Assembly: GCF_036323735.1 (NCBI RefSeq)
Contig: NC_086021.1
Coordinates: 159,312,976-159,376,975 of the forward strand
Source of the DNA: Rattus norvegicus
Lineage: Eukaryota > Chordata > Mammalia > Rodentia > Muridae
DNA: 64,000 nucleotides
Reading direction: 5' to 3'
Of this stretch, positions 1 to 13,167 are shown piece by piece (within the stretch, counting starts at the first letter, position 1; each line of letters starts with the position of its first letter). The notes beneath the pieces were generated by a model. The model was not told the DNA's origin. It saw only the letters and a program-made list of their open reading frames with translations, and ran no database searches. The translations under genes were made by a program, and so were the position numbers.

Positions 1-2255
1 ACTTATCAATGAGTGCATACCATGTATGTCTTTCTGTGAGTGGGTTAGCTCACTCAGGATGATATTTTCCAGTTCCAACCATTTGCCTACGAATTTCATA
101 AACTCGTTGTTTTTGATAGCTGAGTAATATTCCATTGTGTAGATGTACCACATTTTCTGTATCCATTCCTCTGTTGAAGGGCATCTGGGTTCTTTCCAGT
201 TTCTGGCTATTATAAATAAGGCTGCGATGAACATAGTGGAGCACGTGTCTTTTTTATATGTTGAGGCATCTTTTGGGTATATGCCCAAGAGAGGTATAGC
301 TGGATCCTCAGGCAGTTCAATGTCCAATTTTCTGAGGAACCTCCAGACTGATTTCCAGAATGGTTTTACCAGTCTGCAATCCCACCAACAATGGAGGAGT
401 GTTCCTCTTTCTCCACATCCTCGCCAGCATCTGCTGTCACCTGAGTTTTTGATCTTAGCCATTCTCACTGGTGTGAGGTGAAATCTCAGGGTTGTTTTGA
501 TTTGCATTTCCCTTATGACTAAAGATGTTGAACATTTCTTTAGGTGTTTCTCAGCCATTCGGCATTCCTCAGCTGTGAATTCTTTGTTCAGCTCTGAACC
601 CCATTTTTTAATAGGGTTATTTGTTTCCCTGCGGTCTAACTTCTTGAGTTCTTTGTATATTTTGGATATAAGGCCTCTATCTGTTATAGGATTGGTAAAG
701 ATCTTTTCCCAATCTGTTGGTTGTCGTTTTGTCCTAACCACAGTGTCCTTTGCCTTACAGAAGCTTTGCAGTTTTATGAGATCCCATTTGTCGATTCTTG
801 ATCTTAGAGCATAAGCCATTGGTGTTTTGTTCAGGAAATTTTTTCCAGTGCCCATGTGTTCCAGATGCTTCCCTAGTTTTTCTTCTATTAGTTTGAGTGT
901 GTCTGGTTTGATGTGGAGGTCCTTGATCCACTTGGACTTAAGCTTTGTACAGGGTGATAAGCATGGATCGATCTGCATTCTTCTACATGTTGCCCTCCAG
1001 TTGAACCAGCACCATTTGCTGAAAATGCTATCTTTTTTCCATTGGATGGTTTTGGCTCCTTTGTCAAAAATCAAGTGACCATAGGTGTGTGGGTTCATTT
1101 CTGGGTCTTCAATTCTATTCCATTGGTCTATCTGTCTGTCTCTGTACCAATACCATGCAGTTTTTATCACTATTGCTCTGTAATACTGCTTGAGTTCAGG
1201 GATAGTGATTCCCCCTGAAGTCCTCTTATTGTTGAGGATAGCTTTAGCTATCCTGGGTTTTTTGTTATTCCAGATGAATTTGCAAATTGTTCTGTCTAAC
1301 TCTTTGAAGAATTGGATTGGTATTTTGATGGGGATTGCATTGAATCTGTAGATTGCTTTTGGTAAAATGGCCATTTTTACTATATTAATCCTGCCAATCC
1401 ATGAGCATGGGAGATCTTTCCATCTTCTGAGGTCTTCTTCAATTTCTTTCCTCAGTCTCTTGAAGTTCTTATTGTACAGATCTTTTACTTGCTTGGTTAA
1501 AGTCACACCGAGGTACTTTATATTATTTGGGTCTATTATGAAGGGTGTCGTTTCCCTAATTTCTTTCTCGGCTTGTTTCTCTTTTGTATAGAGGAAGGCA
1601 ACTGATTTATTTGAGTTAATTTTATACCCAGCCACTTTACTGAAGTTGTTTATCAGCTTTAGTAGTTCTCTGGTGGAACTTTTGGGATCACTTAAATATA
1701 CTATCATGTCGTCTGCAAATAGTGATATTTTGACCTCTTCTTTTCCGATCTGTATCCCCTTGATCTCCTTTTGTTGTCTGATTGCTCTGGCTAGAACTTC
1801 AAGAACTATATTGAATAAGTAGGGAGAGAGTGGGCAGCCTTGTCTAGTCCCTGATTTTAGTGGGATTGCTTCAAGTTTCTCTCCATTTAGTTTAATGTTA
1901 GCAACTGGTTTGCTGTATATGGCTTTTACTATGTTTAGGTATGGGCCTTGAATTCCTATTCTTTCCAGGACTTTTATCATGAAGGGGTGTTGAATTTTGT
2001 CAAATGCTTTCTCAGCATCTAATGAAATGATCATGTGGTTCTGTTCTTTCAGTTTGTTTATATGATGGATCACGTTGATGGTTTTCCTTATATTAAACCA
2101 TCCCTGCATGCCTGGGATGAAGCCTTCTTGATCATGGTGGATGATTGTTTTGATGTGCTCTTGAATTCGGTTTGCCAGAATTTTATTGAGTATTTTTGCG
2201 TCGATATTCATAAGGGAAATTGGTCTGAAGTTCTCTTTCTTTGTTGGGTCTTTGT
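1..2255 (-). mobile_element. L1 (LINE-1), 5'-truncated, ORF2 part
   Basis: The reverse complement reads as rat L1 ORF2, from the reverse transcriptase region down to the last codons of the frame. The ORF2 stop lies just outside the left edge of the window. It matches, with scattered changes, the same part of the full-length L1 at 56252-62486 until about 2255, where identity stops abruptly after the stretch corresponding to roughly 59486 of that copy. Stops and small indels break the frame, so this is a dead copy. The abrupt end is the usual result of incomplete reverse transcription. The 3' UTR and the left target duplication are outside the window. It abuts a retroviral pol remnant, so the L1 may have inserted into that older element. 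Confidence 0.93.
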
Positions 2256-2280
2256 AACACCTGAATCTTTTAATGAGGCT

Positions 2281-4030
2281 CAATGAGCCCTGGCTGGAGG
2301 GGGACCTGTTTCATAGAGCACACAATGTTTAGGCCAAACATGTTTATAAGCCTACTGGACATCTTTGAGATTGTCTAGCAATTGGTGATCCTCAAACTCA
2401 GGGATGACCTCTCCTCGTATGTTAATAACAATGAGGTTATGAAAGGTATCTTGACCATGATTTTAAAAGGAGTGAGATCCATCTGGTAAGGGGAGTTTCC
2501 TACCTGGCAGAAAGCTAAAGGAAATAAAGTTAGTCATTTCTAGTCTCTTAGGTCAATTTAGTTACGGTCTCAAGGTTTTGTTCATTCTCTCTACCTATCT
2601 GGAACTCTGGTATCTATATGCACAATATAGTTTTCAATCAATTCTCAGAATATTAGCCAGTCTCTGACTTATTTGGGATACAACAGGTGGTCTGTTGTCT
2701 GACCCCATCATCTCAGAAATCCCATCCCTTGGCAGTATGTTCTTTAAGATCTTCTTTGTTGTTGAGGATATAGTTTCATGTTTGGTGGGGAAAGCCTCAA
2801 TCCAACCTGAAAAGGTATCTAGAAACATCAGTAAATATTTATATCTAAATATTTCTGGTTTTACCTCTGAGACTTCTATCTCTTCGTAGACTCTAGGCCT
2901 CCTGCCTCACTGGCAAGCTTTACAGTAATAGACAATCCCAGCTAGCTTTGAGTTGCCATCTCTAATCCTGATGGTAGCATGTCTTTTCAAATCCTGTGTT
3001 CCTCAGTCCAAATATGGGAAGAGTGGTAGATCTTAAATATGCACAGTCCCATTTCTTCTGGCACAATGAGTTTGTAATCTGCTGTTCTCCACCATCTGTC
3101 AAAATGTTGTGGAATGGCAAATTCCTAGCCCGGATTATCTCATCTTTTGAATAAGCAGGGTGGTCATGGAGCATAGGATTCCCAAGACCCAGGGCAGTCA
3201 GGGGAATAAGAGGTCCAAGCATGATTGGCTGCTTGATCTGCCCTATTGTTGTCCTCCAAAACTAGGTCCTTCCCTTTCTGGTGTCCCAAGCAGTGGATGA
3301 TGGCCAGCTTTTTTGGGCCCCAATAAGACTCTAAGTAGGGAAAGCATTTTGTTTTATAGTATTTCTTTCTGCCATCAGAAGGCCTCTCTCCCTATAAATA
3401 GGCCCATGTACATGAGCAGTAGCAAAGGCATTTTGTCTTTTCCCAGCTCTAAAGCATTGGTTAAAGCTACCAGTTCAGCTTTCTGGGCTGACATTCCTTC
3501 CAGGAGTGACCCCACACTTGTGATCTCTGTGTTTGGAACCACTGCTGGCCCAGTATACCTCTCTCTGGCCTGAATGAAGCTGTTGTCATTGGTGAACCAT
3601 GTTAACCTCTTTGTCCATCAAGGGAGTATCCTGAATATCTCGTCTCATTCCATGGATGGGGGACAATATAACCAAGCAGTTATGCAGAGACCCATCAAGG
3701 TCTGTATCAGGCAGCAGGAGAGCTGGTCTTAGGGAGGCTGGTGCCTCAAAGGATATCCTGGGAACATTTTAGAGGAGAGGCTAGTAATGAATCATTCTAG
3801 TGTTGGTGATGGTCAGGATTTGGCTCAATGACAGATTGGCAGCATCTTTGACCAGAAGGTCCTTGGACAAGATGATGTGCAAATGGTTGGCTTTGGTAAA
3901 TTGGTCTAATTTCTTGGACAGATAGGTCATTGGCTAGTGCCAGGACTCAGAGTCTGAGCCACTATCCATTTCACTATCTCAGATCTCTCCTCCATAAGGG
4001 GTGGAGGGTTTAATCACTTCTGGCAACCCC
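2281..4030 (-). pseudogene. pol: Gammaretrovirus-like (ERV1) pol remnant: RNase H and integrase
   Basis: On the minus strand several broken frames together resemble gammaretroviral-type Pol. About 3600-3300 gives an RNase H-like segment. About 2930-2880 gives a Cys-x2-Cys pair of the integrase zinc domain (YCKAC). 2828-2634 is an integrase core with the DTFSGW and GSDN motifs, followed near 2600 by a VERMNK-like segment carrying the third acidic residue. The part at 2500-2290 resembles the integrase C-terminus but has several stops and frameshifts. I see no LTRs, gag or env around it, so this is an old internal fragment. Class I assignment rests on the integrase motif style; the exact family is not determined. 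It is bounded on the left by an L1. Confidence 0.72.
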
Positions 4031-4265
4031 AAAGGAAGAGGGAAGGCCATACTATATTTGAATTTCAAAAAACATAAATGCTAAATAAAAATAGGAGTTA
4101 GAGAGTAGGTTCAGCATTCAATAGAACTGAGTGGTGTTTAACATCCTCAGGGTCCTGTCCTAGAATATTTGTGGTTCCTAACAATCTCTAGTCTAGGGGA
4201 TCTGTTACCTCTTTGTGGACTCTACATGGTGTAGAAATACATACAGACAAACAACCATAGTAATT
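4031..4265. other. Unassigned spacer between ERV1 remnant and (GGAA)n
   Basis: No reading frame, SINE or L1 match was recognised. It may be the decayed continuation of the pol remnant toward the reverse transcriptase region, but I could not align it. Confidence 0.3.
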
Positions 4266-4439
4266 AAAAAAATAAGGGAAGAAAGGAAGGAAGAAAGAAG
4301 AAAGAAGAAAGAAAAGGAAAGAAGGAAAGAGAGAAGGGCAAAAGAAAGAAAGATAAAAGCAAAGAAGGAAGAAAGGAAGGAAGGAAGAAAGGAAGGAAGG
4401 AAGGAAGGAAGGAAGGAAGGAAGGAAGGAAGGAAGGGAA
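4266..4439. repeat. (GGAA)n / (GAAA)n microsatellite
   Basis: A nearly pure purine tract that moves from irregular GAAA/GAAG units to about fourteen perfect GGAA units at its right end. The lysine- and arginine-rich frame across it is a by-product of the repeat. Confidence 0.97.
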
Positions 4440-4619
4440 GTTTTATAAAGATGTCTTAGCCGTGAGACAGACAGCAGCCAGGTCTCGATAAATGAACTCT
4501 TTATGATCTTTCACTGAAGCAGTCTTTGGCAATCTTCTGAGCCTGACTGCTCAAAGGCAAAAGCAGTTTTATTCTGAGGATAGACTAGCAATGTCCACAG
4601 TGCTGTTAGGTAACTTTTC

Positions 4620-7480
4620 ATTGCTGCTTTTCTCTATGTGTGTCCTCTGTCCTTCATATTAGGTTTAATTGAGGCACTGATACAATACATCTGTCTTTTA
4701 GATCACACATCATGATTAGCAAGTAGCATTGGATCTCAAGAAATCGACTTTCAGTGTCATTTACTTGACTTTCAGCTATGACCTTCTGTTACAAGATGAA
4801 CATTCTAGAAACATTTCTGTCCATCATTTTTATAACTTACATATGTTTCTGCATAACTTTAACCAAATAATGGCCAAAAGTGCCTATGCTCTTACTATGT
4901 GACCGTGTCCAGAAGTGGATTTCTTAATTGACCAAGGATAGGGATAGACAGAACTCTACATGAACTTGTTTAGACACTCTAAGTAAAATCCCCATGCTTT
5001 CTTTTGGAAGAAAAATATTGTTTTGGAGACGACTCCCATGTTCGCCTTCCCTTCTATAGGTAAGAAATCTGTCTTAGCTCTTCTGTCTTGGCTCTTGTGA
5101 ATGCTATTCTTGTAGTCAAAATGATTACATCTGGAATCAACTAAAATACCCCAAACAATTGCAAGGGATTTTTACTAAATAAAGCTTTTGAAGTGGGTAG
5201 GCACTTCTTTAATCTGGATCCATCGAGATCATAAGATTAATCTTTAATCCAGGCCAACACTTCTATCGACTGCCTACATATATAATGAATATTTAAGAAG
5301 GAAGATTTCACTCTCTGCACTCTTGCATTAGATCCGGCAAGAAAGTTCATTACTTTATGGACATTAGAAAGTAGGGGGATTTGTTTATTTTTGTTTGTTT
5401 GTCTGTTAGTTTGAATTCTGGTACCTATTGAAGACGAGCTGAGACATCCAGGCTAAGGTATTGAGCAACTACTAAATTCTTCAGCTTTCCATAGGTAGAC
5501 AGCCATTCTTGAATTGGCTGAACCACAGCCTTTGAAACATTCTAATAATGCACTTTCTAAATATATGTATTCATTTTAACAGTCCTCTTCATGTGAGTAA
5601 TCTTGACTAATAAACCTCTGTCATTTTTATCTACTGTGGGATTTGCTGGCTAACATTAGTATTCATAAAGGCATTCTTTTTTGTTTCATTTTTTCTTTAA
5701 ATATTCAACTTATCATGAACCATACATTTTTTACAAATGTTTATTTTTCAAGAAATTGACCTGAATTTAGAAAGAAACCTGACAAAGCAATGGTGCCATC
5801 ATCCACATTCTTGGTAGGAGAAAGATCCATCATGATGTTTGTCACCTGGGCCTGGCTATGGCCTCATGATTGTGTGAAGTCCCTGTGATTACCAGGTACA
5901 CAGAACCTTCAAATTTACCTGACCACTGCTTGAAAACTCTGAACAAACATCACCCTTTGTGTCCTAAACTCTTATTAACCATCAATATTCTGGACACCCT
6001 TCTCATGTGGGTCAGGGAAACTGATCCACTCCATGTTACATAATGGGCTGTGTGAGCTAGTGACATTGTGTCCAGAAGGAAGATAAAGAAGTTGGGATGG
6101 AGTGCAAAAAGACAGAAGGATTAGCCACTGGAGGCCATAGGCATGTGCTATAGAAAAGGATATCCCTGCAGAATTTGAAAATGTTGTAGTCTAGAGTGGG
6201 AGCCAACACCAGGAATCATTGTGCAGTGTTTGTTTATTCACCCTGCTGTAACTTAACTCTAAGGACAGTTCTCATGTCACTCTGGCCTTATTAGCCAATC
6301 ATGACCTCCAGTCAGACCAGTCTGAAGTGATGCAAGGTTCTTCAGAGAGCCAGGATGCAGGCTTGGCTTTGTTAGCTGAGCCCGTGCTAATGGGATTGTG
6401 TGTTGCTCTGAGTGCAGCTGCAGGAGATCTGAGGGAATCATGGGTGAGCTTGAAAGCCATGGCTTAGTAAGCAAGGTACTGCCATCCCCAGGTAGGAAGG
6501 ATCCTATGGTAAGTCAAGAGAACTTGGGAGGCTGGTCCTCCCTGAGGAGGGATGGGAACCCGAGGAGAGAACCAGTATCCTGTGGGTTCCAAGCAGTACA
6601 TACATCTCCCTGGACCCAGCTGCCAGCTTTTGAATATCTCGCCTCAGTGGACTGCATCTTCAGAGTATTGGACAGAGGGAGCTGTGTGTACAAATACCCT
6701 TGTAGTTAAGGTCACCATGCTTTTGGTGCATCCTAGATATGCAGACTGACAAAGTCAGAGAGGCTTAGTTTCTCCAGTATCTTCCACAAGTTCTGCACTC
6801 TGAATTTAACAGTTTGGTGTAAGTTTCATTCTGGTTAAGTTTATGAAGATTGTAAATGGCTTCTCATGTGTTGGGTAGCAGTACACTACTAAGCTGTGTT
6901 GTAGAAGAATACAGTTGATGATATAAAGGATTTGTCAATGTTTAGGAAATAGTAAATTACACAAAATAAAATACCCCAAAAATAATGAGTATACCAGATA
7001 TGTTAGGGATTAGGTCACTAAGATCCATGTTTCTTCATTAGGATTTCAAGACATTTGTCTCCAAAACTGACAAAGGAGACCACTGACTTAGAACCAACTA
7101 CTAGGCCCATATCTATATTAAAGTATAGGCCTCTAAAACACTGCTCAGGGAGGCATTACAGGATCACAACTGATGTTAAGGCCTGGTGTGGCATAAAGGT
7201 CCACTTTCCTTTTTGATAAAAGCATGTTTCTTACACATAGGCAACAGGATGCTGGATGACACCTATTTGAAAAGGAAAAACACAGTTGTGTTGAGGGCTG
7301 GACTGACCAAGCAAGGGCTTTGCCTTAAGCATGCATGTATGAGGAGACAAAGAAGGATGTTCCCAAGAACATCCTTGGAAAGACCAATTACAGCTTGAGA
7401 CCTCAGCAGTATTCCCTAAGGTTCTGAGGCATAGAGCAAACCCAAAATATCTTCCCTAAAACCAGGAATAGGCTTAGGAA
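4620..7480 (+). repeat. Copy A of an old ~3 kb duplicated sequence
   Basis: Many short blocks occur in the same order and orientation as in 13330-18330. Examples are the segments around 4690 and 13400 (atcacaxxtcatgattag), 4860 and 13540 (tgtttctgcat), 5200 and 13900 (ttctttaatctggatc), 6290 and 14900 (agccaatca), 6860 and 15450 (tgttgggtag), and 7270 and 18110 (cacagttgtgttgagg against cagtgttgtgttgagg). Divergence is high and there are many indels, so the duplication is old. No conserved open frame was found in either copy. It could be a segmental duplication of a former gene neighbourhood or two copies of a long unclassified retroelement. Copy A is not interrupted by the Mcl1 pseudogene and so shows the state of that site before insertion. 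Confidence 0.75.
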
Positions 7481-7699
7481 AGCTTGTAATGGATTATGGA
7501 CAATACCTTTAGGAAGAGGTTTCTACAGATTCTGAGAACCCAAGTCTTCCCAAAATATGGAACTCTGATTATCAGTTTGAATGCAACTGTGAGCTTGGTC
7601 AATAATTTTCTTGAGATATCATAGGTTTCTGTTGTGTAATGTTTATTTTTCTGCCCCTGAAGTTTTTCCCAAGGTGTGATAGTTTCTGCTGACTTCACA

Positions 7700-8085
7700 G
7701 ATGTCTGTGATTTTCTTCCTTTCTGCCCCATTTGTCTATTCTTTATTTTAGCATAAACCCTTGGTGTTCTGTTCAGTAAATTTTCCCTTGCACCACTGTG
7801 CTCAAGACTTTTCCCCACTTTCTCTTCTATTAGTTTGATTGTATCTGCTTTTATGTGGAAGTCCTTGGTTGACTTGGACTTGAGCTTTGTACAGGATGAT
7901 AAGAATGGATCAATTTGAATTCTTTGATTTGCTGATTTCCAGTTGAACTAGCACCATTTGTTGAAAAATGCTGTTTATTTTTCCCACTGTATGGTTTTAG
8001 TGGCTTTGTCAAACATCAAGTGACCATAGATGTGTGCATTATTTTCTGGGTGTTCAGTTCTAGTCCATTGAGCCACCTCCCTTTT
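7700..8085 (-). mobile_element. L1 ORF2 fragment, old
   Basis: The reverse complement matches the late ORF2 region of L1 corresponding to about 60590-60930 of the full-length copy. Landmarks are the segments for 'GAKTIQWKK', 'CRRMQIDP' and 'SKWIKDLHIKPDTL', with many substitutions. Both ends fade rather than stop sharply. It follows copy A directly. Confidence 0.85.
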
Positions 8086-9040
8086 TTCAAGCTAGATTTC
8101 CAACACTGTCCCAATTCTCTCCTATCATAATGGAATATATACCTTTCATTCCTTATGTCACATATTGCCATTTACTCTCAGAAAACAGTTTTCAACAAAT
8201 AATATTTTCATATTCTGTCAGAAGACAGAGTGCCAGGTCCTGAATGGCCTAGGTGAGGACAGAATGACATGGTTCTTGCTCTTAGTACAGGGCAGTAGAT
8301 GTGATGTGGGTCTCCAACAATGTCAGTGGCTTCAATGGGCATAAGACTTGTTTGTATAATAAAGTACATATTTTACATTCCTCTTTAATGAATGTCCTCC
8401 CTATTAATATTAATGACTCGATGATAATCAGAGACAACACAAGTCCAGGAGGTAAGGGTGTGGTTAATCTCTTGGCAAAATGGTAAATGCTGGGACCTTT
8501 AGGACAGCCCTTAAAGCTGTGGAAAAATCCTATGAAACCAGGGATTCAAAATAACACGATTTCTGAAAAAATAAGAATGGAATATGAATTATGAGGGGCT
8601 TCACAAATATAAAGGAACAAAGGTAAGGCTGTGAGCCAAGAAAGATGGTAAAAAAGGAGATAGGAGATAAACAGATTAGGAAGTGGTGACCACAGGAGGT
8701 ATCACCCAGCTAAGTGGTTTACTTTATGCTTCCAAAGGCAGAGGAATTCCTGAGTTCAGGATCAGCCTGGGACAGAGCAAGGTTAGGCCCAGGTATGGTA
8801 GAAATGCTAATTTCAGGACTAGGTCCCACCCAGCTAGTTTAACATCGGTGCTTAACGGAGGCAAGCAGATCTCCGAGTGCTTTTGCAATGTTAAAAGAAA
8901 AAGAAAATCAGAATTGCTGATTTCTAAGAATTAAGGGCCTGGGTCACAGGATGCTAATTCTTAAGATAGTCAAAGGGAAAGGTGAAAAGGACTGAATTGA
9001 TATATAGAAAAGCCTGTGCTTATAGGCAGGAGGTGAGGAT
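8086..9040. other. Intergenic, with one B1-like SINE trace
   Basis: No gene was recognised. About 8725-8800 contains a degraded plus-strand B1-like stretch (GGCAGAGG, then CCTGAGTTCAGGATCAGCCT). Short open frames here have no family resemblance. Confidence 0.4.
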
Positions 9041-9044
9041 CCAG

Positions 9045-9280
9045 AGATAGAATAACAAGAGAGAACTGCTTGGAGAAGGGTCTTTAGCAGAACTTAGAGA
9101 GAGCTGTCTGGAGATCTCCAGAGGAAGCAGAACAGAGAGAAAGCAGGCTGGAAAGCTGTCTCTAGCAGGGCATAGGCCTCTAGGTTGGATCTAAGATTTG
9201 ACTGCCACTCCTTTGTTTTTGCTGCTCCCAGACATCCCTTCTTTTAGAACATCCCTCTTGGTCCTTGGTAATAGAGGTTT
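9045..9280 (+). repeat. Partial third copy of the A/B duplicated sequence (5' part)
   Basis: This block resembles 13040-13345: 'aacaag', an AG-rich stretch, a 'gatttgactgcc/gatttgacttc' block, then 'ccttcttttagaa' against 'cccttctcttagga' and 'ttggtcctt' at the right end. It lies in the same orientation as copies A and B. Similarity is lost after about 9280. Confidence 0.55.
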
Positions 9281-9539
9281 ATTTTTATATCGCTAAATTT
9301 TGAATCTATATGTTTGGACTTTTAGAAAACATATCCTTTATGAAACTATACAAGTCAATCCCAAGTGCTAGAGTATACCTAACTATTTTGATTTATGTTT
9401 CTTATGGAAGAGTGTTTACAGACCATGGTGAGCTGCCATGTGAGTGTTGGGGAAGGAAAAAAGTATGAACAGTGCTTTTTTTTTATCTTTAATATTCTCC
9501 TTATTTAAATTTGATATTATCTTTTCCCATCTAAATTTT

Positions 9540-12500
9540 CTTTTATTTTTTTTATTAGATATATTTCTTTACTTACATTTCAAATGCTATTCCCCTTCCA
9601 GGTTTCCCGTCCATAAGCACCCATCCCCTCCGCTCCCCTTCCCCCGTATGGGTATTTTCCCCATACACCCCCCTTACTGACACCCCCATATTCCCCTGCA
9701 CTGGGGGTTCAACAATGGCAGGACTAAGGGCTTCCCCTTCCACTGGTGCCCCAATAAGGCTATACTCTGCTATATATGCAGTTGGAGCCCTGAGTCAGTT
9801 CATGTATAGTCTTTCTGTAGTGGTTTAGTACATAGAAGCTCTGGTTGTTGGCATTGTTGTACTTATGGGTTTGCAAGCTCCTTCAACTCTTTCAATACTT
9901 CCTCTAATTCCCCTCAGGGGGTCCTGTTCTCAGTTCAGTGGTTTGCTGCTAGCATTGACCTCTGTATTGGACATGCTCTGGATGTGTCTCTCAGGAGAGA
10001 TCTATATCTGGTCCCTTTCAGCATGCATTTTTTTTTTTTTTGCTTCATCAATCTTATCTAGTTTTGTATATATTTGGGCCACATGTGGGGCAGGCTCTGA
10101 ATGTCCATTCTTTAAGTTGCTTTTCTAAAGTTTGCTTCCATATCCCTTCCTATGGACATATATTTTCCCCTTTTAAGAAGGAGTGGGAGCATCTGCATTT
10201 TGGTCATCCTTCTTCTTGAGCTTCCTGTGGTCTGTAGATTGCATCTTGGGTAATTTGAGCTTTTTGGCTAATATCCACTTATCAATGAATGCATAGCAAG
10301 TGTGTTTTCCTGTGATTGAGTAATCTCACTCAGGTCAGGATGATACTTTCTAGTTCATTCCATTTCCTTATGAATTTCATAAAGTCATTGTTTTTGTTAT
10401 CTGACAAGTACTCCATTGTGTAAATGTACCACATTTTTTTGAATTCATTCCTCTGTTGAAGGGCATCTGGGTTCTTTCCAGCTTCTGGCTATTATAAATA
10501 AGGCTGCTATGAACATAGTGGAGCATGTGTCTTTGTTGTATGTTGGAGCATATTTTGGGTATATGCCCAGGAGTGTTATAGCTGGGTCCTCAGGGAGTGC
10601 AATGTCCAATTTTCTGAGGAACCTTCAGACTGATTTCCAGAGTGGTCATACCAGTTTGCAATCCCACCAACAATGGAAGAGTGTTCCTCTTTCTCCACAT
10701 CCTCACCAGCATCTGCTGTTACCTGGGTTTTTTATCTTAGCCATTCTGACTGGAGTGAGGTAGAATCTCAGGGTTGTTTTGATTTGCATTTCCCTGATGA
10801 AGAAGGATGTTGAACATTTCTTTAGGTGCTTTTTGGCCATTTGATAATCCTCAGCTTAAAATGTTTTGTTTAGCTCTGTACCCTATTTTTAATAGGGTTA
10901 TTTGGTTCTCTGGAGTCCAACTTCTTGTGTTCTTTGTATGTTTTGGATATTATCTCTCCTTCACATGTAGGATTGGTAAAGATCTTTTCCCAATCTGTTG
11001 GTTGCTGTTTTGTCCTAATGACAGTGTCTTTTGCATTACAGAAGCTTTGCAGTTTTATGAGGTCCCATTTGTTGATTCTTGATCTTAGAGCAGGAGCCAT
11101 TGGTGTTTTGTTCAGGAAATTTTCCCCAGTGCCCATATGTTTGAGACTCTTCCTCACTTTTTCTTCTATTAGTTTGAGTGTATCTGGTTTGATGTGGAGG
11201 TCCTTGATCCACTTGGACTTAAGCTCTGTACATAGTGATAAGAGTGGATCGATTTGCATTCTTCTACATGCTGACCTTCAGTTGAACCAGAACCATTTGT
11301 TGAAAATTCTATCTTTATTCCATTGGATGATTTTAGCTCCTTTGTCAAGGATCAAGTGACCCTAGATATGTGGGTTCATTTCTGGGTCTTCAATTCTGTT
11401 CCACTGATCTACCTACCTGTCTCTGTACCAATACCATATGACTTTTGCTCTGTAATACTGCTTAAAGTCAGGGATGGTGATGCCCCCAGAAGTTCTTTTA
11501 TTGTTCAGTATAGTTTTCTGCTATCCTGGGTTTTTTGATAGTCCAAATGAATTTGCAAATTGCTTTTTCTATTTCCATAAAGAATTGAGTAAGAATTTTG
11601 ATGGGGATTGCATTGAATCTGTAAATTGCTTTTGGCAAAATGACCATCTTTACTATATTAATCCTGCCAATTCATGAGCATGGGAGATCTTTCTATCTTC
11701 TGTGATCTTCCTCAATTTCTTTCTTCAGAGACTTGAAGTTCTTGTCATACAGATCTTTCATTTGCTTGGTTAAAGTCACACCAAGATATTTTATATTATT
11801 TTGGACTATTGTAAAGAGTGTCATTTCCTTAATTTCTTACTCAGCCTGTTTATCCTTTGAGTAGAGGAAGGCTACTGATTTGTTTGTGTTAATTTTATAC
11901 CTGGACACTTTGCTGAAGTTGTTTATCAAGTTAAGTAGTTCTCTGGTGGAACTTTTGGGGTCACTTAAGTACACTATCATATCATCTGCAAGTAGTGATA
12001 TTTTGATTCATTCCCTTCCAATTTATATCCTTTTGACCTCCTTTAGCTCTCTGATTGCTCTGGCTAGGAGTTCGAGTACTATATTGAATAAGTTGGGAGA
12101 GCGTGGGCTGTCTTTTCTAGTCCCTGATTTTAGTGGGATTGCTTTAAGTTTCTCTCCATTGAGTTTGATGTTAGCTACTGGTTTGCTGTATATGGCTTTT
12201 GCTATGTTTAGATATGGGCCTTGAATACCTATTCTTTCCAGGACTTTTATCATGAAGGGGTGTTGAATTCTGTCAAATGCTTTGCAGCATCTAATGAAAT
12301 GATCATGTGGTTCTTATCTTTGAGTTTGTTTATATAGTGGATTACACTGATGGATTTTCATTCATTAAACCATCCCTGCATCCCTGGAATGAAGCCTACT
12401 TGATCATGATGGATGATCGTTTTAATGTGTTCTTGGATTTGGTTTGCAAGAATTTTATTGAGTATTTTTGCATCCATATTCACAAAAGAAATTGGTTTGA

Positions 12501-12665
12501 AGTTCTCTTTCTTTTTTGGGTCTTTCTGTGGTTTCGGTATAAGAGTAATTGTAGTTTCATAGAAGGAATTTGGTAGTGCTCCGTCAGTTTCAATTTTGTG
12601 GAATAATTTGGACAGTATTGGTAAGACGTCCTCTATGAAGGTCTCATAGAATTCTGTACTGAGTT
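9540..12665 (-). mobile_element. L1, 5'-truncated, with 3' UTR
   Basis: The left end is a T-rich stretch (the poly(A) tail on the minus strand), followed by the pyrimidine-rich complement of the L1 3' UTR and then ORF2 from about 10290 rightward. ORF2 similarity extends to about 12665, matching roughly 59350 of the full-length copy, where it ends abruptly. Frames at 11259-10870 and 12253-12023 are scraps of ORF2. Stops and indels show it is inactive. It differs more from the full-length L1 than the 1-2255 copy does, so it is older. Confidence 0.93.
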
Positions 12666-13097
12666 GAGTGAACTATCTAGATCTCTCTGGAGAGCAAACA
12701 AATCTCTCCCATAATTTTTTGCTAATGGGAGTTTTGAGGTCAGAATTCCAAAGTATTAGACAACTGAAGCAGCTCTCTTAAATGTTTTCTAGCAGCTATT
12801 CAGATAAGATTGTCTGAAGAGCGAACACAGCTCTTTCAAATTTATTATTATTGTTGTTGTTGTTAGTATTGATTTTTGCTTTCTAATTTTGATAACCTAA
12901 GAATTACTTTTAGAATTTTTCTTTTTGACTTGGCCACTAGATAATAGTTTTTCTGACTTTGGTCAGAAAACCCATGAACTATCCATAGAACTATCAGAAT
13001 TTTCACTAGCAGAGCGCTTTCTTCTGCAGAAAGCTAACTGTCTAAACCAGAGAGTTTGTAGAATAACAAGAAAAAACTGTTTAGAGTGGAGCAAAAA

Positions 13098-13114
13098 ACA
13101 CACACACACACACA

Positions 13115-13166
<52 letters not shown>
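13098..13166. repeat. (CA)n microsatellite
   Basis: About 35 CA units with one interruption near 13120. Threonine/histidine and valine/cysteine frames across it are artefacts. Confidence 0.98.

Positions 13167-13167
<1 letters not shown>

Noticed and set aside
4215..4448. Lysine/arginine-rich 77-residue frame
   Set aside because: Produced by the (GGAA)n tract; no conserved part outside it.
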